DNA of 64,000 bases from Costus lasius (Eukaryota > Streptophyta > Magnoliopsida > Zingiberales > Costaceae), in assembly GCA_027563935.2 (NCBI GenBank), contig CM050449.1:91977676-92041675 (forward strand). The letters are read 5' to 3'. A model generated the notes under the pieces. It ran no database searches. It saw only the letters and a program-made list of their open reading frames with translations, and was not told where the DNA came from. Both the position numbers and the translations under genes were made by a program. Position 1 is the first letter of the stretch; each line of letters starts with the position of its first letter. Below are positions 1 to 10,220 of this stretch, one piece after another.

Positions 1-350
1 TTTGCATTCTCATGTGCAACAAGTTTGATCAATATTGTGCTCATTTACTTGTAGTCGCCTCTTTTCTCCTACTATTTTTAGGGCATAGTTCAGTGTTTTG
101 ATCACTCACATACTCTAAGCTCAATTTCTAAAGGTGGATGACATGATTTAGCATGTATAAGCTAAAATGGATGCATACCTCTTATAGTTTTGAATGTAGT
201 CCTATATCTCCCACATGCATCGTCAAGTTTGGTGGACCAACAAAATTTTTTAGCACGACATTGTCTCTCCGAATATTCTCTATTCTCCTCAATTTGATGC
301 TTCTGATTGTCCACTAGTTGGTGAGTGGTGAGATTGTACTTTTTTTTATT

Positions 351-424
351 GTCTGGGTGGTGCACTTGGTTATCACACTAGTCTCACACACTAGTGGTTC
401 TCCATTAAATCCCAGGCTCAAACA
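351..424 (+). pseudogene. tRNA-Val(CAC)-like copy, decayed T arm
   Basis: The acceptor and D-arm region (GTCTGGGTGG...TTGGTTATCAC) and the anticodon arm CTAGT-CTCACAC-ACTAG (anticodon CAC) are clear. The T arm reads 'ctccattaaatcccag', so the B box is destroyed. A transcribed tRNA is unlikely. Confidence 0.75.
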
Positions 425-821
425 ATAAATTCTTTCTCTTAACATACTTTGACAATTTGAATGTTTGTATATTTTTGCATTGTTCTATGCAACAATCTAA
501 TCTTATTGAGCTCATTTAGTTGTAGTTGTCTCTTTTCTCCTGCCCTTTTTAGAGTATAGTTCAATGTTTTGATCACTCATATTACTCTATGCTCAATTTC
601 TAATGGTAGATGACAAGATTTAGCATACATAAGCCAAAGGGGAGACTTACCTTTCAGTGTTTTGAATGTAGTCCTATATCTCCAACACATGTCATCAAGT
701 TTCATGGACCAATTAATTCTTGACCATGATATTGTCTTTCCCAATATTTTCTATTCTTCTCAATTAGATAATTCAACTTGTCCACTAGTTAGTGAGTGGT
801 AAGATTATTGTATTTTGTAAT

Positions 822-852
822 GTCTGGGTGGTGTAGTTGGTTATCACACTAA
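822..852 (+). pseudogene. 3'-truncated tRNA-Val-like copy
   Basis: The acceptor strand and D arm are intact (GTCTGGGTGG, TGTAGTTGGTTATCACACTA). The sequence then breaks into an unrelated segment at about 853. The copy sits 471 bp after the previous CAC copy, so it occupies the slot of a UAC-type copy. Confidence 0.7.
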
Positions 853-1052
853 TTCACCTTCCTTTTGAAAAGTGACGCTTTGCATCTTCGCTTCCGAGGG
901 TGCCCTTGACCCTGACCCAGCAAGTTCCGGTGAAAACTAAAAAACACGCCAGAATGCAAGTGTAGCTTCAAACCAGAATGCACTAGAAAGTAAGTATAGG
1001 TTCAAACCGAAATGCACCAGAAAGAAAGATACGGTTCGAACTGGAACGTTCA
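853..1052. other. unassigned segment replacing the end of a tRNA-Val-like monomer
   Basis: About 200 bp more GC-rich than its surroundings, unlike any other monomer of the array. It holds a short degenerate direct repeat of about 35 bp built on 'ggttcaaaccgaaatgcac' (near 925-1045). Array sequence resumes at 'catatataaggtaaaatgg'. No family was recognised and no clear target duplication seen. Confidence 0.4.
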
Positions 1053-2020
1053 TATATAAGGTAAAATGGAGACATAGCTCTTACTGTTTTGATTGTAGTC
1101 CTTTATCTCCAACATGTATTTTCATGTTTAGTGGACCAATCAATTCTTTAGAACGATATTGACTTTTCCAATATTCGCGTTGCTTCTCAATACTTGAACT
1201 TGTCCACTAGTTCAAGAGTGGTAAGATTCAAGTTTTTTGAAATGTTTGAGAGGTCCCCGCTTTAAACATTGACTTAGACAATAATTTTTTTTTCATACCA
1301 CATTTAGACAATTTGATATCTACTTTACACAAGATCCCACATGGTAATAGCTCTCTTTGTGGATACATACCGCTTGGTGTTTTAAATGTAGTCCTATATC
1401 TCCAACACGAGACATCAAGTTTGCTAGACAAGCCAATCCTTGAGCAGGATGTTATCTTTTCTAACATTCTCTTTGCTATTTGATATTGGAACTTGCCCAC
1501 ACGTTCATGAGTGGTTATCACACTAGTCTTTCACTCTAGAGGTAGTTAATACTCAAACTTGGACAATAATTACTTTCCCATAGCACATTTGGACAATCTA
1601 TTACCTACTTTCAACAAAATCTCATATCGTCGTAGTTGCGATGGCCTCTCTTTCTGCACGATGTTTGAAAATCTTTGCATGCTCCTATGTAGCAAGTCTA
1701 ATCAATATTGTGCTCTTTAGTTGTAGTCGCCTCTTTCTCTTGCACGTTTTAGGGCATTGTTTAATCTTTTGATCACCCATATACTGCATGCTCAATTTAT
1801 GAAGTTAGATTGCATGATTTAGCATGTATAAGCTAAAATGGATGCATACCTCTTAGGGTTTTTCTTGTAGTCCTATATCTTTAACATGCGACATCAAGTT
1901 TGGCGGACCAATCAATTTTTTTGCACGACATTGTATTTCCCAATATTCTCTATTTTCCTCATTTTGATACTTATGATTGTCCACTAGTTGGTGAAAGGAA
2001 AGATTGTACTCTTTCTTAAT

Positions 2021-2094
2021 GTCTGGGTGGTGTAGTTGGTTATCACGCTAGTCTCACACACTAGAGGTCCTTGGTTCAAACCCGGGCTTAGACA
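2021..2094 (+). tRNA. tRNA-Val(CAC)-like gene, foldable
   Basis: All four arms can pair. Acceptor GTCTGGG pairs with CTTAGAC (two G-U). Anticodon stem CTAGT/ACTAG encloses loop CTCACAC, anticodon CAC. T stem CTTGG/CCGGG pairs with G-U wobbles. The A box (TGGTGTAGTTGG) is intact and the B box reads GGTTCAAACC. A T-run (ctttttg) lies about ten bases downstream and could stop RNA polymerase III. Whether it is transcribed is unknown. Confidence 0.6.
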
Positions 2095-2491
2095 ATAAAA
2101 TCTTTTTGTTAACATACTTTGACAATTTGAATGTTTGCACATTTTTGCAATTTTCTACGCAGCAATCTACTCATATCGAGCTCACGTAGTTTTTGTTGTC
2201 TCCATTCCCCTACCCTTTTTAGAGCATAGTTCAGTGTTTTGATCACTCATATTACTCTATGCTCAATTTCTAAAGGTAGATGACATGATTTAGCTTACAT
2301 AAGCTAAAATGGAGACTTACCTTTTAGTGTTTTGAATGTAGTACTATATCTCCAACACACGTCATCAAGTTTGGTGGACTAATTAATTCTTGAGCATGAT
2401 ATTGTCTTTCCCAATATTTTATATTCTTCTCAATTAAATAATTCAAATTGTTCACTAGTTAGTGAGTGGTAAGATTGTACTATTTTGTAAT

Positions 2492-2565
2492 GTCTGGGTG
2501 GTGTAGTTGGTTATCACACTAGTCTTACACACTAGAGGTCCCTAGTTCAAACCCAGGCTCAGACA
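2492..2565 (+). pseudogene. tRNA-Val(UAC)-like copy
   Basis: Acceptor GTCTGGG/CTCAGAC pairs well. The anticodon loop CTTACAC gives UAC. The T stem (CCTAG/CCAGG region) has a mismatch. No T-run follows: the downstream sequence is 'atatagtatatgccc'. Likely not functional, though it keeps tRNA-like form. Confidence 0.65.
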
Positions 2566-2699
2566 ATATAGTATATGCCCAATTTCTAAAGATAGAAGAC
2601 ATGATTTAGCATATATAAGCTAAAATGGAGACATACTCTTACTATTTTGATTGTTTTCCTATATTTCCAACATGTGTCATCATATTTAGTGAATCTTTT

Positions 2700-2885
2700 G
2701 AACGATTTATGCTCAATTTCTAAAGATAGAAGACACGATTTATTGTATATAAACTAAAATGGAGACATACCTCTTACTATTTTGGTTGTATTCCGATTTA
2801 TGCGAAGACATGATTTAGCGTATATAAACTAAAATGGAGACATACCTCTTACTATTTTGGTTGTATACCTATATTTCCAACATGT
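2700..2885 (+). repeat. local ~100-bp duplication inside one monomer
   Basis: The block 'gacatgatttag..tatataaactaaaatggagacatacctcttactattttggttgtat' occurs twice in succession (about 2730 and 2812). The homologous place at 7080-7230 carries a related duplication. The copies therefore descend from a common higher-order unit. Confidence 0.6.
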
Positions 2886-3011
2886 GTCATCATGTTTAGT
2901 GAACTAATCAATTATTTAGAACGATTTTGACTTTTCCAATATTCTCTTTGCTTCTCAATACTTGAACTTGTCGACTAGTTCAAGAGTGGTGAGATTCAAG
3001 TTTTTTGAAAT

Positions 3012-3048
3012 GTTTGAGAGGTCCCCGCTTTAAACTTTGGCTTAGACA
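3012..3048 (+). pseudogene. internally deleted tRNA-Val-like block (type C)
   Basis: The first six bases of the acceptor join directly to the variable and T region (tgtttg|agaggtcccc...cttagaca). About 37 bases are lost, covering the D arm and anticodon arm. The same deletion occurs at 1244-1280, 4430-4460, 5730-5766, 7367-7403 and 8934-8971, so it predates amplification of the array. A long T-run follows most copies. Confidence 0.65.
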
Positions 3049-3281
3049 ATAATTTTTTTTTCATACAACATTTAGAAAATTTGATATCTGCTTTACACAA
3101 GATCCATATGGTAGTAGCTCTCTCTGTGGAGACATACCTCTTGATGTTTCAAATGTAGTACTATATGTCCAACGCGAGACATCAAGTTTGCTAGACAAGC
3201 CAAACCTTGAGCAGGATATTATCTTTTCTAACATTCTCATGCTTTAAAATTTGATATTGGAACTTGTCCACAAGTTCATGA

Positions 3282-3340
3282 GTGGTTATCACACTAGTCT
3301 TTCACACTAGAGGTCCCAGGTTCAAACTCGAGCTTGGACA
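3282..3340 (+). pseudogene. 5'-truncated tRNA-Val-like block (type D)
   Basis: The copy starts in the D loop ('gtggttatcacactag') and runs to the discriminator end ('cttggaca'). The acceptor 5' strand and most of the A box are missing. The anticodon loop reads CTTTCAC. Equivalent copies lie at 1511-1564, 5994-6054, 7637-7695 and 9088-9142, always as the fourth member of the cycle. Confidence 0.65.
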
Positions 3341-3748
3341 ATAATTACTTTCCTATAGCTCATTTGGACAATCTAATACCTAGTTTCAACAAAATCTCAT
3401 ATCATTGTAGTTGCGATGGCCTCTCTTTCTACATGATGTTTGAAAATATTTGCATTCTCCTGTGTAGCAAGCTTCTCCTGCACGTTTTAGGGCATAGTTT
3501 TGTGTTTTGGTCACCCATATACTCTATGCTCAATTTCTAAAGTTAGATGGCATGTATAAGCGAAAATGGATGCATACCTCTTAGGGTTTTGATTGTAGTC
3601 CTACATCTTCAACATGCGACATCAAATTTTGTGGACCAATCAATTTTTTCGCACGACATTGTCTTTCCCAAAATTCTCTATTCTCCTAAATTTGATACTT
3701 ATGATTGTCCACTAGTTGGTGGCAGGAAAGATTGTACTCTCTTTTATT

Positions 3749-3822
3749 GTCAAGGTGGTGTAGTTGGTTATCACATTAGTCTCACACACTAGAGGTCCTC
3801 GGTTCAAACTCGGGCTCTGATA
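3749..3822 (+). pseudogene. tRNA-Val(CAC)-like copy
   Basis: Anticodon CAC. The acceptor strand is mutated (GTCAAGG against CTCTGAT), which weakens pairing. The T arm is CTCGG/TCGGG with loop TTCAAAC. A 'ctttttc' T-run follows. Confidence 0.65.
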
Positions 3823-4219
3823 ATAAATTCTTTTTCTTAACATAGTTTAACAATTTAAATGTTTGCATATTTTTGCTTTTTTCTATGCAACAATCTACTC
3901 ATATCGAGCTCATTTAGTTGTTGGTGTCTCTTTTCTCCTGCCCTTTTTAGAGCATAGTTCAGTGTTTTGATCAACCATATTACTCTATGCTCAATTTCTA
4001 AAGGTAGATGACATGATTTAGCTTACATAAGCAAAAATAGAGACTTAACTTTTAGTGTTTTGAATGCAGTAGTATATCTCCAACACACATCATGAAGTTT
4101 GGTGGACCAATTAATTCTTGAGCATGATATTGTCTTTCCCAATATTTTCTATTCTTCTAAATTAGATAATTCAACTTGTTCACTAGTTAGTGGGTTGTAA
4201 GATTGTACAATTTTGTAAT

Positions 4220-4293
4220 GTCTAGGTGGTGTAGTTGGTTATCACACTAGTCTTACACTCTAGAGGTCCCTGGTTCAAACCCGGGCACAGTCA
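4220..4293 (+). pseudogene. tRNA-Val(UAC)-like copy
   Basis: 471 bp after the preceding CAC copy. Anticodon UAC, but the 3' side of the anticodon stem reads CTCTAG instead of CACTAG and the acceptor has substitutions (GTCTAGG). Confidence 0.6.
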
Positions 4294-4486
4294 ATATAGT
4301 ATATGCTCAATTTGTAAAGGTAGAAGGCGTGATTTAGCATATATATAAGTTTTCCAATATTCTCTTTGCTTCTCAATACTTGAACTTGTCTACTAGATCA
4401 AGAATGGTAAGATTCAAGTTTTTTGAAATGTTTGAGAGGTCCCTATCTTTTGCTTAGACAATAAATTTTTTTTCATACAACATTTA

Positions 4487-5424
4487 GGGCCTGTTTTATT
4501 GGGGAGAAAGGCAGGGAGAAAGAAAAGAAATCATTTTTTTTACTTGTTTTATTGAAGGGACTGATTTGAGGTGGCAGAAAAAGAGAGGACTTTTCTTTCG
4601 TTTTTGTTTCTCACCAAATCGGAGAGCAAACGAAAATCACGCCTTCGACACTCCCTTCCACCTGCTGAATGCCGACGTTGCCTCGCCTTCTCCTTCCTCT
4701 TCCCGAAGTCCACACCTCCTTCCCCCCTTCACCCTCGCCTTCTCTTTCGACGCGACCGCCACGCCTTCACCGTCCGTGGTGTCCGTGACGACCTTCTCCT
4801 TCACCGTCTCCTCCCCGCGAGCTCTCCTTCGCCGCCTTCCTACCGCGAGCTTGCCCCCCCTGCTTCCTGCTATGAGCTCGCGTTCGCCAGCCTTCCTACC
4901 GCGAGCCATGAGCGAACCCCTTGCTGCCAACCGCAAGCTCGCGTCCGCCGCTGCGAACTTGCCTAGCCTCTGCCGCAGCACCTGCTACCTCCTTCGCCTC
5001 GCCCCGTCCTGCCCCTCCCATTGCCGCTACTGCCTTCTCCCTTCACTGCCATGAGTGTGAGCACCAACTGCCGCTAGGGCCTTCGCCTTCATGAGCACCG
5101 GTGGCCGCCTTCGTTACGCGAGCGGGCAGTTCCGTGCGGAGATGGGCTAGATCGGGCAGTGATCTCCTTCACCGTGAGCGCGAGCGCCGTCTCTGCATTC
5201 TCCTTCGCGATGAGTGCAAGCTCCGGCGGCCGCCTTCGCCTTCACCGTGAGCGCCGGCGGCCGCCTTCGTCACGAGCGCCGAGCGCCTTCATGAGCGCGA
5301 GCCCTCTACTCTCCATTTCTTTTGCACGTGCGTTGTACGTGAGTTTATTTCTTCCCCTCTATTTTTCTTTCCTCCTCTACGTTTATTTCTCCCTAATTTT
5401 CTACCTCTCCAATAAAACATAGCC
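4487..5424. mobile_element. non-autonomous PIF/Harbinger-like (Tourist-type) element
   Basis: The 938-bp element is flanked by the 3-bp direct repeat TTA (4484-4486 and 5425-5427). Uninterrupted copies of the array read 'catttagacaattt', so removing the insert plus one TTA restores the target exactly. The ends form an imperfect inverted repeat: GGGCCTGTTTTATTGGGGAG against the complement of the right end, GGCTATGTTTTATTGGAGAG (16 of 20). TTA duplication plus G-rich ends is the PIF/Harbinger signature. The interior (about 4630-5300) is strikingly GC-rich, with repeated 'cgccttc' and 'gcgagc' words. It is open in more than one frame (162 and 131 codons from 4566 and 4571) without a recognisable domain. 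It encodes no transposase. The interior may be captured host sequence, which is inference. Confidence 0.8.
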
Positions 5425-6509
5425 TTAGACAATTTGATATCTGCTTTACACAAGATCCCACATGGTAGTAGCTCTCTTTGTGGATACATACCTCTTGCTG
5501 TTTTAAATGTAGTCTTATATATGCTCAATTTCTAAAGGTAGAAGACATGATTTAGCATATATATAAGCTAAAATAGACACATACCTCTTACTATTTTGAT
5601 TGTATTCCTATATTTCCAACATGCGTCATTTCATTAGAACGATATTGAGTTTTCCAATATTCTCTTTGCTTCTCAATACTTGAACTTGTCTACTAGATCA
5701 AGAGTGGTAAGATTCATGTTTTTTGAAATGTTTGAGAGGTCCCCGCTTTAAACTTTGGCTTAGACAATAATTTTTTTTTCATACAACATTTAGACAATTT
5801 GATATCTACATTACACAAGATCCCACATGGTAGTAGCTCTCTTTGTGGAGACATACCTCTTGCTATTTTAAAAGCAGTCTTATATCTCCAACATGAGACA
5901 TCAAGTTTGCTAGACAAGCCAATCCTTGAGAATAATATTATCTTTTCTAACATTCTCTTTCCTTTAATATTGGAACTTGTCCACAAATTCATGAGTGGTT
6001 TATCACACTAGTCTTTCACACTAGAGGTCCCAGGTTCAAACTTGAACTTGGACAATAATTACTTTCCCATAGCTCTTTTGGATAATCTATTACCTACTTT
6101 CAACAAAATCTCATATCGTCGTAGTTGTGATGGCCTCTCTTTCTACACGATATTTGTAAATCTTTGCATTCTCCTGTGTAGCAAGTCTAATCAATATTGT
6201 GCTCTTTTAGTTGTAGTCGCCTCTTTTCTCCTGCACGTTTTAGGCATAGTTTAGTGTTTTGATAACCCATATACTCTATGCTCAATTTCTAAAGTTAGAT
6301 GGCATGATTTAGCATGTATAAGCTAAAATGGGTGCATACCTCTTAGAGTTTGAATGTAGTCCTATATCTTCAACATGCGACATCAAGTTTGGTGGACTAA
6401 TCAATTTTTTCACACGACATTGTCTTTCCCAATATTTTCTATTCTCCTCAATTTGATACTTATGATTGTCCACTAGTTGGTGACAGTAAAGATTGTACTC
6501 TTTTTTAAT

Positions 6510-6583
6510 ATTTGGGTGGTGTAGTTGGTTATCACGCTAGTCTCACACACTAGAGGTCCTCGGTTCAAACCTGGGCTTAGATA
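6510..6583 (+). pseudogene. tRNA-Val(CAC)-like copy
   Basis: First base changed to A (ATTTGGG) and the 3' acceptor strand reads CTTAGAT, so the acceptor stem is weakened. Anticodon arm CTAGT/ACTAG with CAC is intact. 'ctttttc' follows. Confidence 0.6.
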
Positions 6584-6980
6584 ATAAATTCTTTTTCTTA
6601 ACATACTTTGACAATTTGAATGTTCGCATATTTTTGCATTTTTCTCTGCAGCAATCTACTCATATCGAGCTCATTTAGTTGTAGTTGTCGCTTTTCTCCT
6701 GCCCTTTTTAGAGCATAGTTCAGTGTTTTGATCACCCATATTACTCTATGCTCAATTTCTAAAGGTAGATGACAAGATTTAGCTTACATAAGCTAAAATG
6801 GAGACTTACCTTTTAGTGTTTTGAATGTAGTACTATATCTCCAACACACGTCATCAAGTTTGGTGGACCAATTAATTCTTGAGCATGATATTGTCTTACC
6901 CAATATTTTATATTCTTCTCAATTAAATAATTCAACTTGTTCACTAGTTAGTCAGTGGTAAGATTGTACTATTTTGTAAT

Positions 6981-7054
6981 GTCTGGGTGGTGTAGTTGGT
7001 TATTACACTAGTCTTACACACTTGAGGTCCCCGGTTCAAACCCGGGCTCAGACA
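6981..7054 (+). pseudogene. tRNA-Val(UAC)-like copy, nearly complete
   Basis: Acceptor GTCTGGG/CTCAGAC and T arm CCCGG/CCGGG are perfect. The anticodon stem has one mismatch (CTAGT/ACTTG) and the D stem one change (TTATTAC). It is the best preserved UAC copy but has no downstream T-run. Confidence 0.6.
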
Positions 7055-8151
7055 ATATAGTATATGCCCAATTTCTAAAGATAGAAGACATGATTTAGCA
7101 TATATAAGCTAAAATGGAGACATACCACTTACTATTTTGGTTGTATTCCGATTTATGCGAAGACATGATTTAGCGTATATAAACTAAAATGGAGACATAC
7201 CTCTTACTATTTTGGTTGTATTCCTATTTTTCCAACATGTATAATCATGTTTAGTGAACTAATCAATTATTTAGAACGATTTTGACTTTTCCAATATTCT
7301 CTTTGCTTCTCGATACTTGAACTTGTCGACTAGTTCAAGAGTGGTGAGATTCAAGTTTTTTGAAATGTTTGAGAGGTCCCCGCTTTAAACTTTGGCTTAG
7401 ACAATAAATTTTTTTTCATACAACATTTAGAAAATTTGATATCTGCTTTACACAAGATCCATATGGTAGTAGCTCTCTTTGTGGAGACATACCTCTTGAT
7501 GTTTCAAATGTAATCCTATATGTCCAACGCGAGACATCAAGTTTGCTTGACAAGCCAAACCTTGAGCAGGATATTATCTTTTCTAACATTCTCATGCTTT
7601 AAAATTTGATACTGGAACTTGTACACAAGTTCATGTGTGGTTATCACACTAGTCTTACACACTAGAGGTACGAGGTTCAAACTTGTAGTTGGAAAATAAT
7701 TACTTTCACATAGCTCATTTGGACAATCAATTACCTACTTTCAACAAAATCTCATATCATCGTAGTTGTGATGGCCTCTATTTCTACATAATGTTTGAAA
7801 ATCTTTGCATTCTCTTGTGTGGCAAGTCTGATCCATACTATCCTCTTTTAGTTGTAGTCGCCTCTTTTCTCCTACACGTTTTAGGGCATAGTTTAGTGTT
7901 TTGATCACCCATATACTCTATGCACAATTTCAAAAGTTAGATGACATGATTTAGCATGTATAAGCTAAAATGGATGCATACCTCTTAGGGTTTTAAATGT
8001 TGTCCTATATCTTCAACATGCGACATTAAGTTTGGTGGACCAATCAATTTTTTCGCATGACATTGCCTTTCCCAATATTCTCTATTCTCCTCAATTTTAT
8101 GCTTATAATTGTCCACTAGTTGGTGATTGGAAAGATTGTACTCTTTCTAAT

Positions 8152-8223
8152 GTCTGGGTGGTGTAGTTGGTTATCACGCTAGTCATGCACTAGAGAACCC
8201 CGGTTCAAACTCGGGCTCAAACA
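8152..8223 (+). pseudogene. tRNA-Val-like copy with deleted anticodon loop
   Basis: 72 bases. The anticodon arm reads CTAGTCATGCACTAG, two bases short, so the loop no longer presents a Val anticodon. The other arms are recognisable. Confidence 0.65.
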
Positions 8224-8623
8224 ATAAACTCTTTTTCTTAACAACATACTTTGACAATTTGAATGTTTGCATATTCTTGCATTTCTCTATGTAGCAATCT
8301 ACTCATATCAAGCTCATTTAGCTGTAGTTGTCTCTTCTCGCCTGCCCTTTTTAGTGCATAGCTCAGTGTTTTGATCACCCATATTACTCTATGCTCAATT
8401 TCTAAAGGTAGATGACATGATTTAGCTTACATAAGCTAAAATGGAGTCTTACCTTTTAGTGTTTTGAATGTAGTACTATATCTCCAACATACGTCATCAA
8501 GTTTGACGGACCAATTAATTCTTGAGCATGATATTGTCTTTCCCAATATTTTCTATTCTTCTCAATTAGATTATTCAACTTGTTCACCAGTTAGTGAGTG
8601 GTAAGATTGTACTATTTTGTAAT

Positions 8624-8697
8624 GTCTGGGTAGTGTAGTTGGTTATCACATTAGTCTTACACACTAGAGGTCCCCAGTTCAAACTCGGGCTTAGACA
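8624..8697 (+). pseudogene. tRNA-Val(UAC)-like copy
   Basis: Anticodon UAC. The A box carries G to A (TAGTGTAGTTGG) and the T stem is CCCAG/TCGGG. It lies 472 bp after the previous CAC-slot copy. Confidence 0.6.
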
Positions 8698-9594
8698 ATA
8701 TAGTTTATGCTCAATCTCTAAAGGTAGAAGACAAGATTTAGCATATATCAGTTAAAATGGTGACATACCTCTTACTATTTTGATTTTATTCCTATATTTC
8801 CAACATGCGTCATCATGTTTAGTGGACCAATCAATTCATTAGAACGATCTTCAGTTTTCCAATATTCTCTTTGCTTTTCAATACTTGAACTTGTCTACTA
8901 GATCAAGAGTGGTAAGATTCATGGTTTTTTGAATGTTTGAGTGGTCCCCACTTTAAACTTTGGCTTAGACAATAATTTTTTATTTCATACAACATTTAGA
9001 CAATTTCATGTCTGCTTTACGCAAGATCCCACATGGCAGTAGCTCTCCTTGTGGAGACATACCTCTTGCTGTTTTAAATGTAGTCGTATATCACACTAGT
9101 CTTTCTGACTAGAGGTCCCAGGTTCAAACTTTAACTTGGATAATAATTAATTTCCCATAGCTCATTTGGATAATCTATTACCAACTTTCAACAAAATGTC
9201 ATATCATCGTAGTTGTGATGGCCTGTCTTTCTACACGATGTTTGAAAACCTTTGCATTCTCCTGTGTAGCAAATCTGATCAATACTGTGTTGTTTTAGTT
9301 GTAGTTGCCTCTTTTCTCCTATACATTTTAGGCATTGTTTTGTGTTTTGATGACACATATACTCTATGCTCAATTTCTAAAGTTAGATGGCATGATTTAG
9401 CATGTATAAGCTAAAATGGATGCATACCTCTTAGGGTTTTTGAATCCTTTATCTTCAATATGCGACACCAAATTTGGTGGACCAATCAAATTTTTTGCAC
9501 CACATTGCCTTTCTCAATATTCTCCATTCTCCTCAATTTTATACTTATGATTGTGCATTAGTTGATGACAGGAAAGATTGTAATCCTTTTTAAT

Positions 9595-9668
9595 GTTTGG
9601 GTGGTGTAGTTGGTTATCACGCTAGTCTCACACACTAGAGGTCCCCGGTTCGAACCTGGGCTTAGACA
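9595..9668 (+). tRNA. tRNA-Val(CAC), best-preserved copy of the array
   Basis: Acceptor GTTTGGG/CTTAGAC pairs throughout with G-U pairs. D-arm bases GTG/CAC pair. Anticodon stem CTAGT/ACTAG carries loop CTCACAC (anticodon CAC). T stem CCCGG/CTGGG has the canonical loop TTCGAAC. Both internal promoters match the polymerase III consensus: A box TGGTGTAGTTGG and B box GGTTCGAACC. A T5 terminator (ctttttcc) lies about ten bases past the discriminator A. It is the only copy with a perfect B box. It could be a working gene or the youngest relic. Confidence 0.65.
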
Positions 9669-10010
9669 ATAAATTCTTTTTCCTAACATACTTTGACAAT
9701 TTGAATGTTTGCATATTTTTGCATTTTTCTGTGCAGCAATCTGCTCATATCGAGCTTATTTAGTTGTAGTTGTCTCTTCTCTCCTACCCTTTTTGGAGCA
9801 TAGTTAAATGTTTTGATCATCTATATTACTCTATGTTCAATTTCTAAAGCTAGATGACATGATTTAGCTTACATAAGCTAAAATGGAGACTTACCTTTTA
9901 GCGGTTTGAATGTAGTACTATATCTCCAACACACGTCATCAAGTTTGGTGGACCAATTAATTCAACTTGTTCACTAGTTAGTGAGCGATAAGATTATACT
10001 ATTTTGTAAT

Positions 10011-10084
10011 GTTTGGTTGGTGTAGTTGGTTATCAAACTAGTCTTACACACTAGAGGTCCCAGGTTCAAACTCGAACTTGGACA
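10011..10084 (+). pseudogene. chimeric tRNA-Val-like copy (UAC front, type D tail)
   Basis: The 5' half matches UAC copies (gtttggttggtgtagttggt...gtcttacac). The 3' half and everything after it ('caggttcaaactcgaacttggacaataattactttccc') match type D copies. The distance to the previous CAC copy is 416 instead of 471. This looks like unequal exchange between monomers. Confidence 0.6.
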
Positions 10085-10220
10085 ATAATTACTTTCCCAT
10101 AGCTCATTTGGATAATCTATTACTACTTTCAACAAAATCTCATATCGTCACAATCAATGTTGTGCTCTTTTAGTTGTAGTCACCTCTCTCTATTCTCCTC
10201 AGTTTGATACTTATGATTGT

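Larger units (their letters stand above)
1..10220 (+). repeat. tRNA-Val-derived higher-order tandem array
   Basis: The stretch is built from diverged monomers. Each contains, in order, a 'gctcaatttctaaaggtag' block, a 'catgatttagcatataag' block, a 'cctatatctccaacatg' block, a 'ttcccaatattctct' block, a 'gtccactagttggtg' block, and finally a tRNA-Val-like sequence. Four monomer types alternate in fixed order: a full copy with anticodon CAC, a full copy with anticodon UAC, an internally deleted copy, and a 5'-truncated copy. CAC-type starts lie at 351, 2021, 3749, 6510, 8152 and 9595. UAC-type starts follow about 471 bp later at 822, 2492, 4220, 6981 and 8624. The cycle is roughly 1.4-1.7 kb, or 2.8 kb where a transposon was inserted. 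Short reading frames here shift between copies and show no conserved protein, so I call none as genes. It could instead be an expanded tRNA-related SINE, but it lacks poly(A)-tailed dispersed units. Confidence 0.85.

Noticed and set aside
3282..3340. tRNA-Glu reading of type D blocks (loop CTTTCAC would give UUC)
   Set aside because: The flanks and remaining arms are plainly tRNA-Val-derived, and the acceptor and A box are missing.
4637..4981. 114-codon minus-strand frame in the GC-rich insert
   Set aside because: It overlaps two plus-strand frames in GC-rich low-complexity DNA, and no domain or repeat of a known protein is visible.
162..9414. Many 60-97-codon frames in the tandem array
   Set aside because: They shift and break between homologous monomers and run through tRNA-like blocks. 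They are chance frames in repeats.
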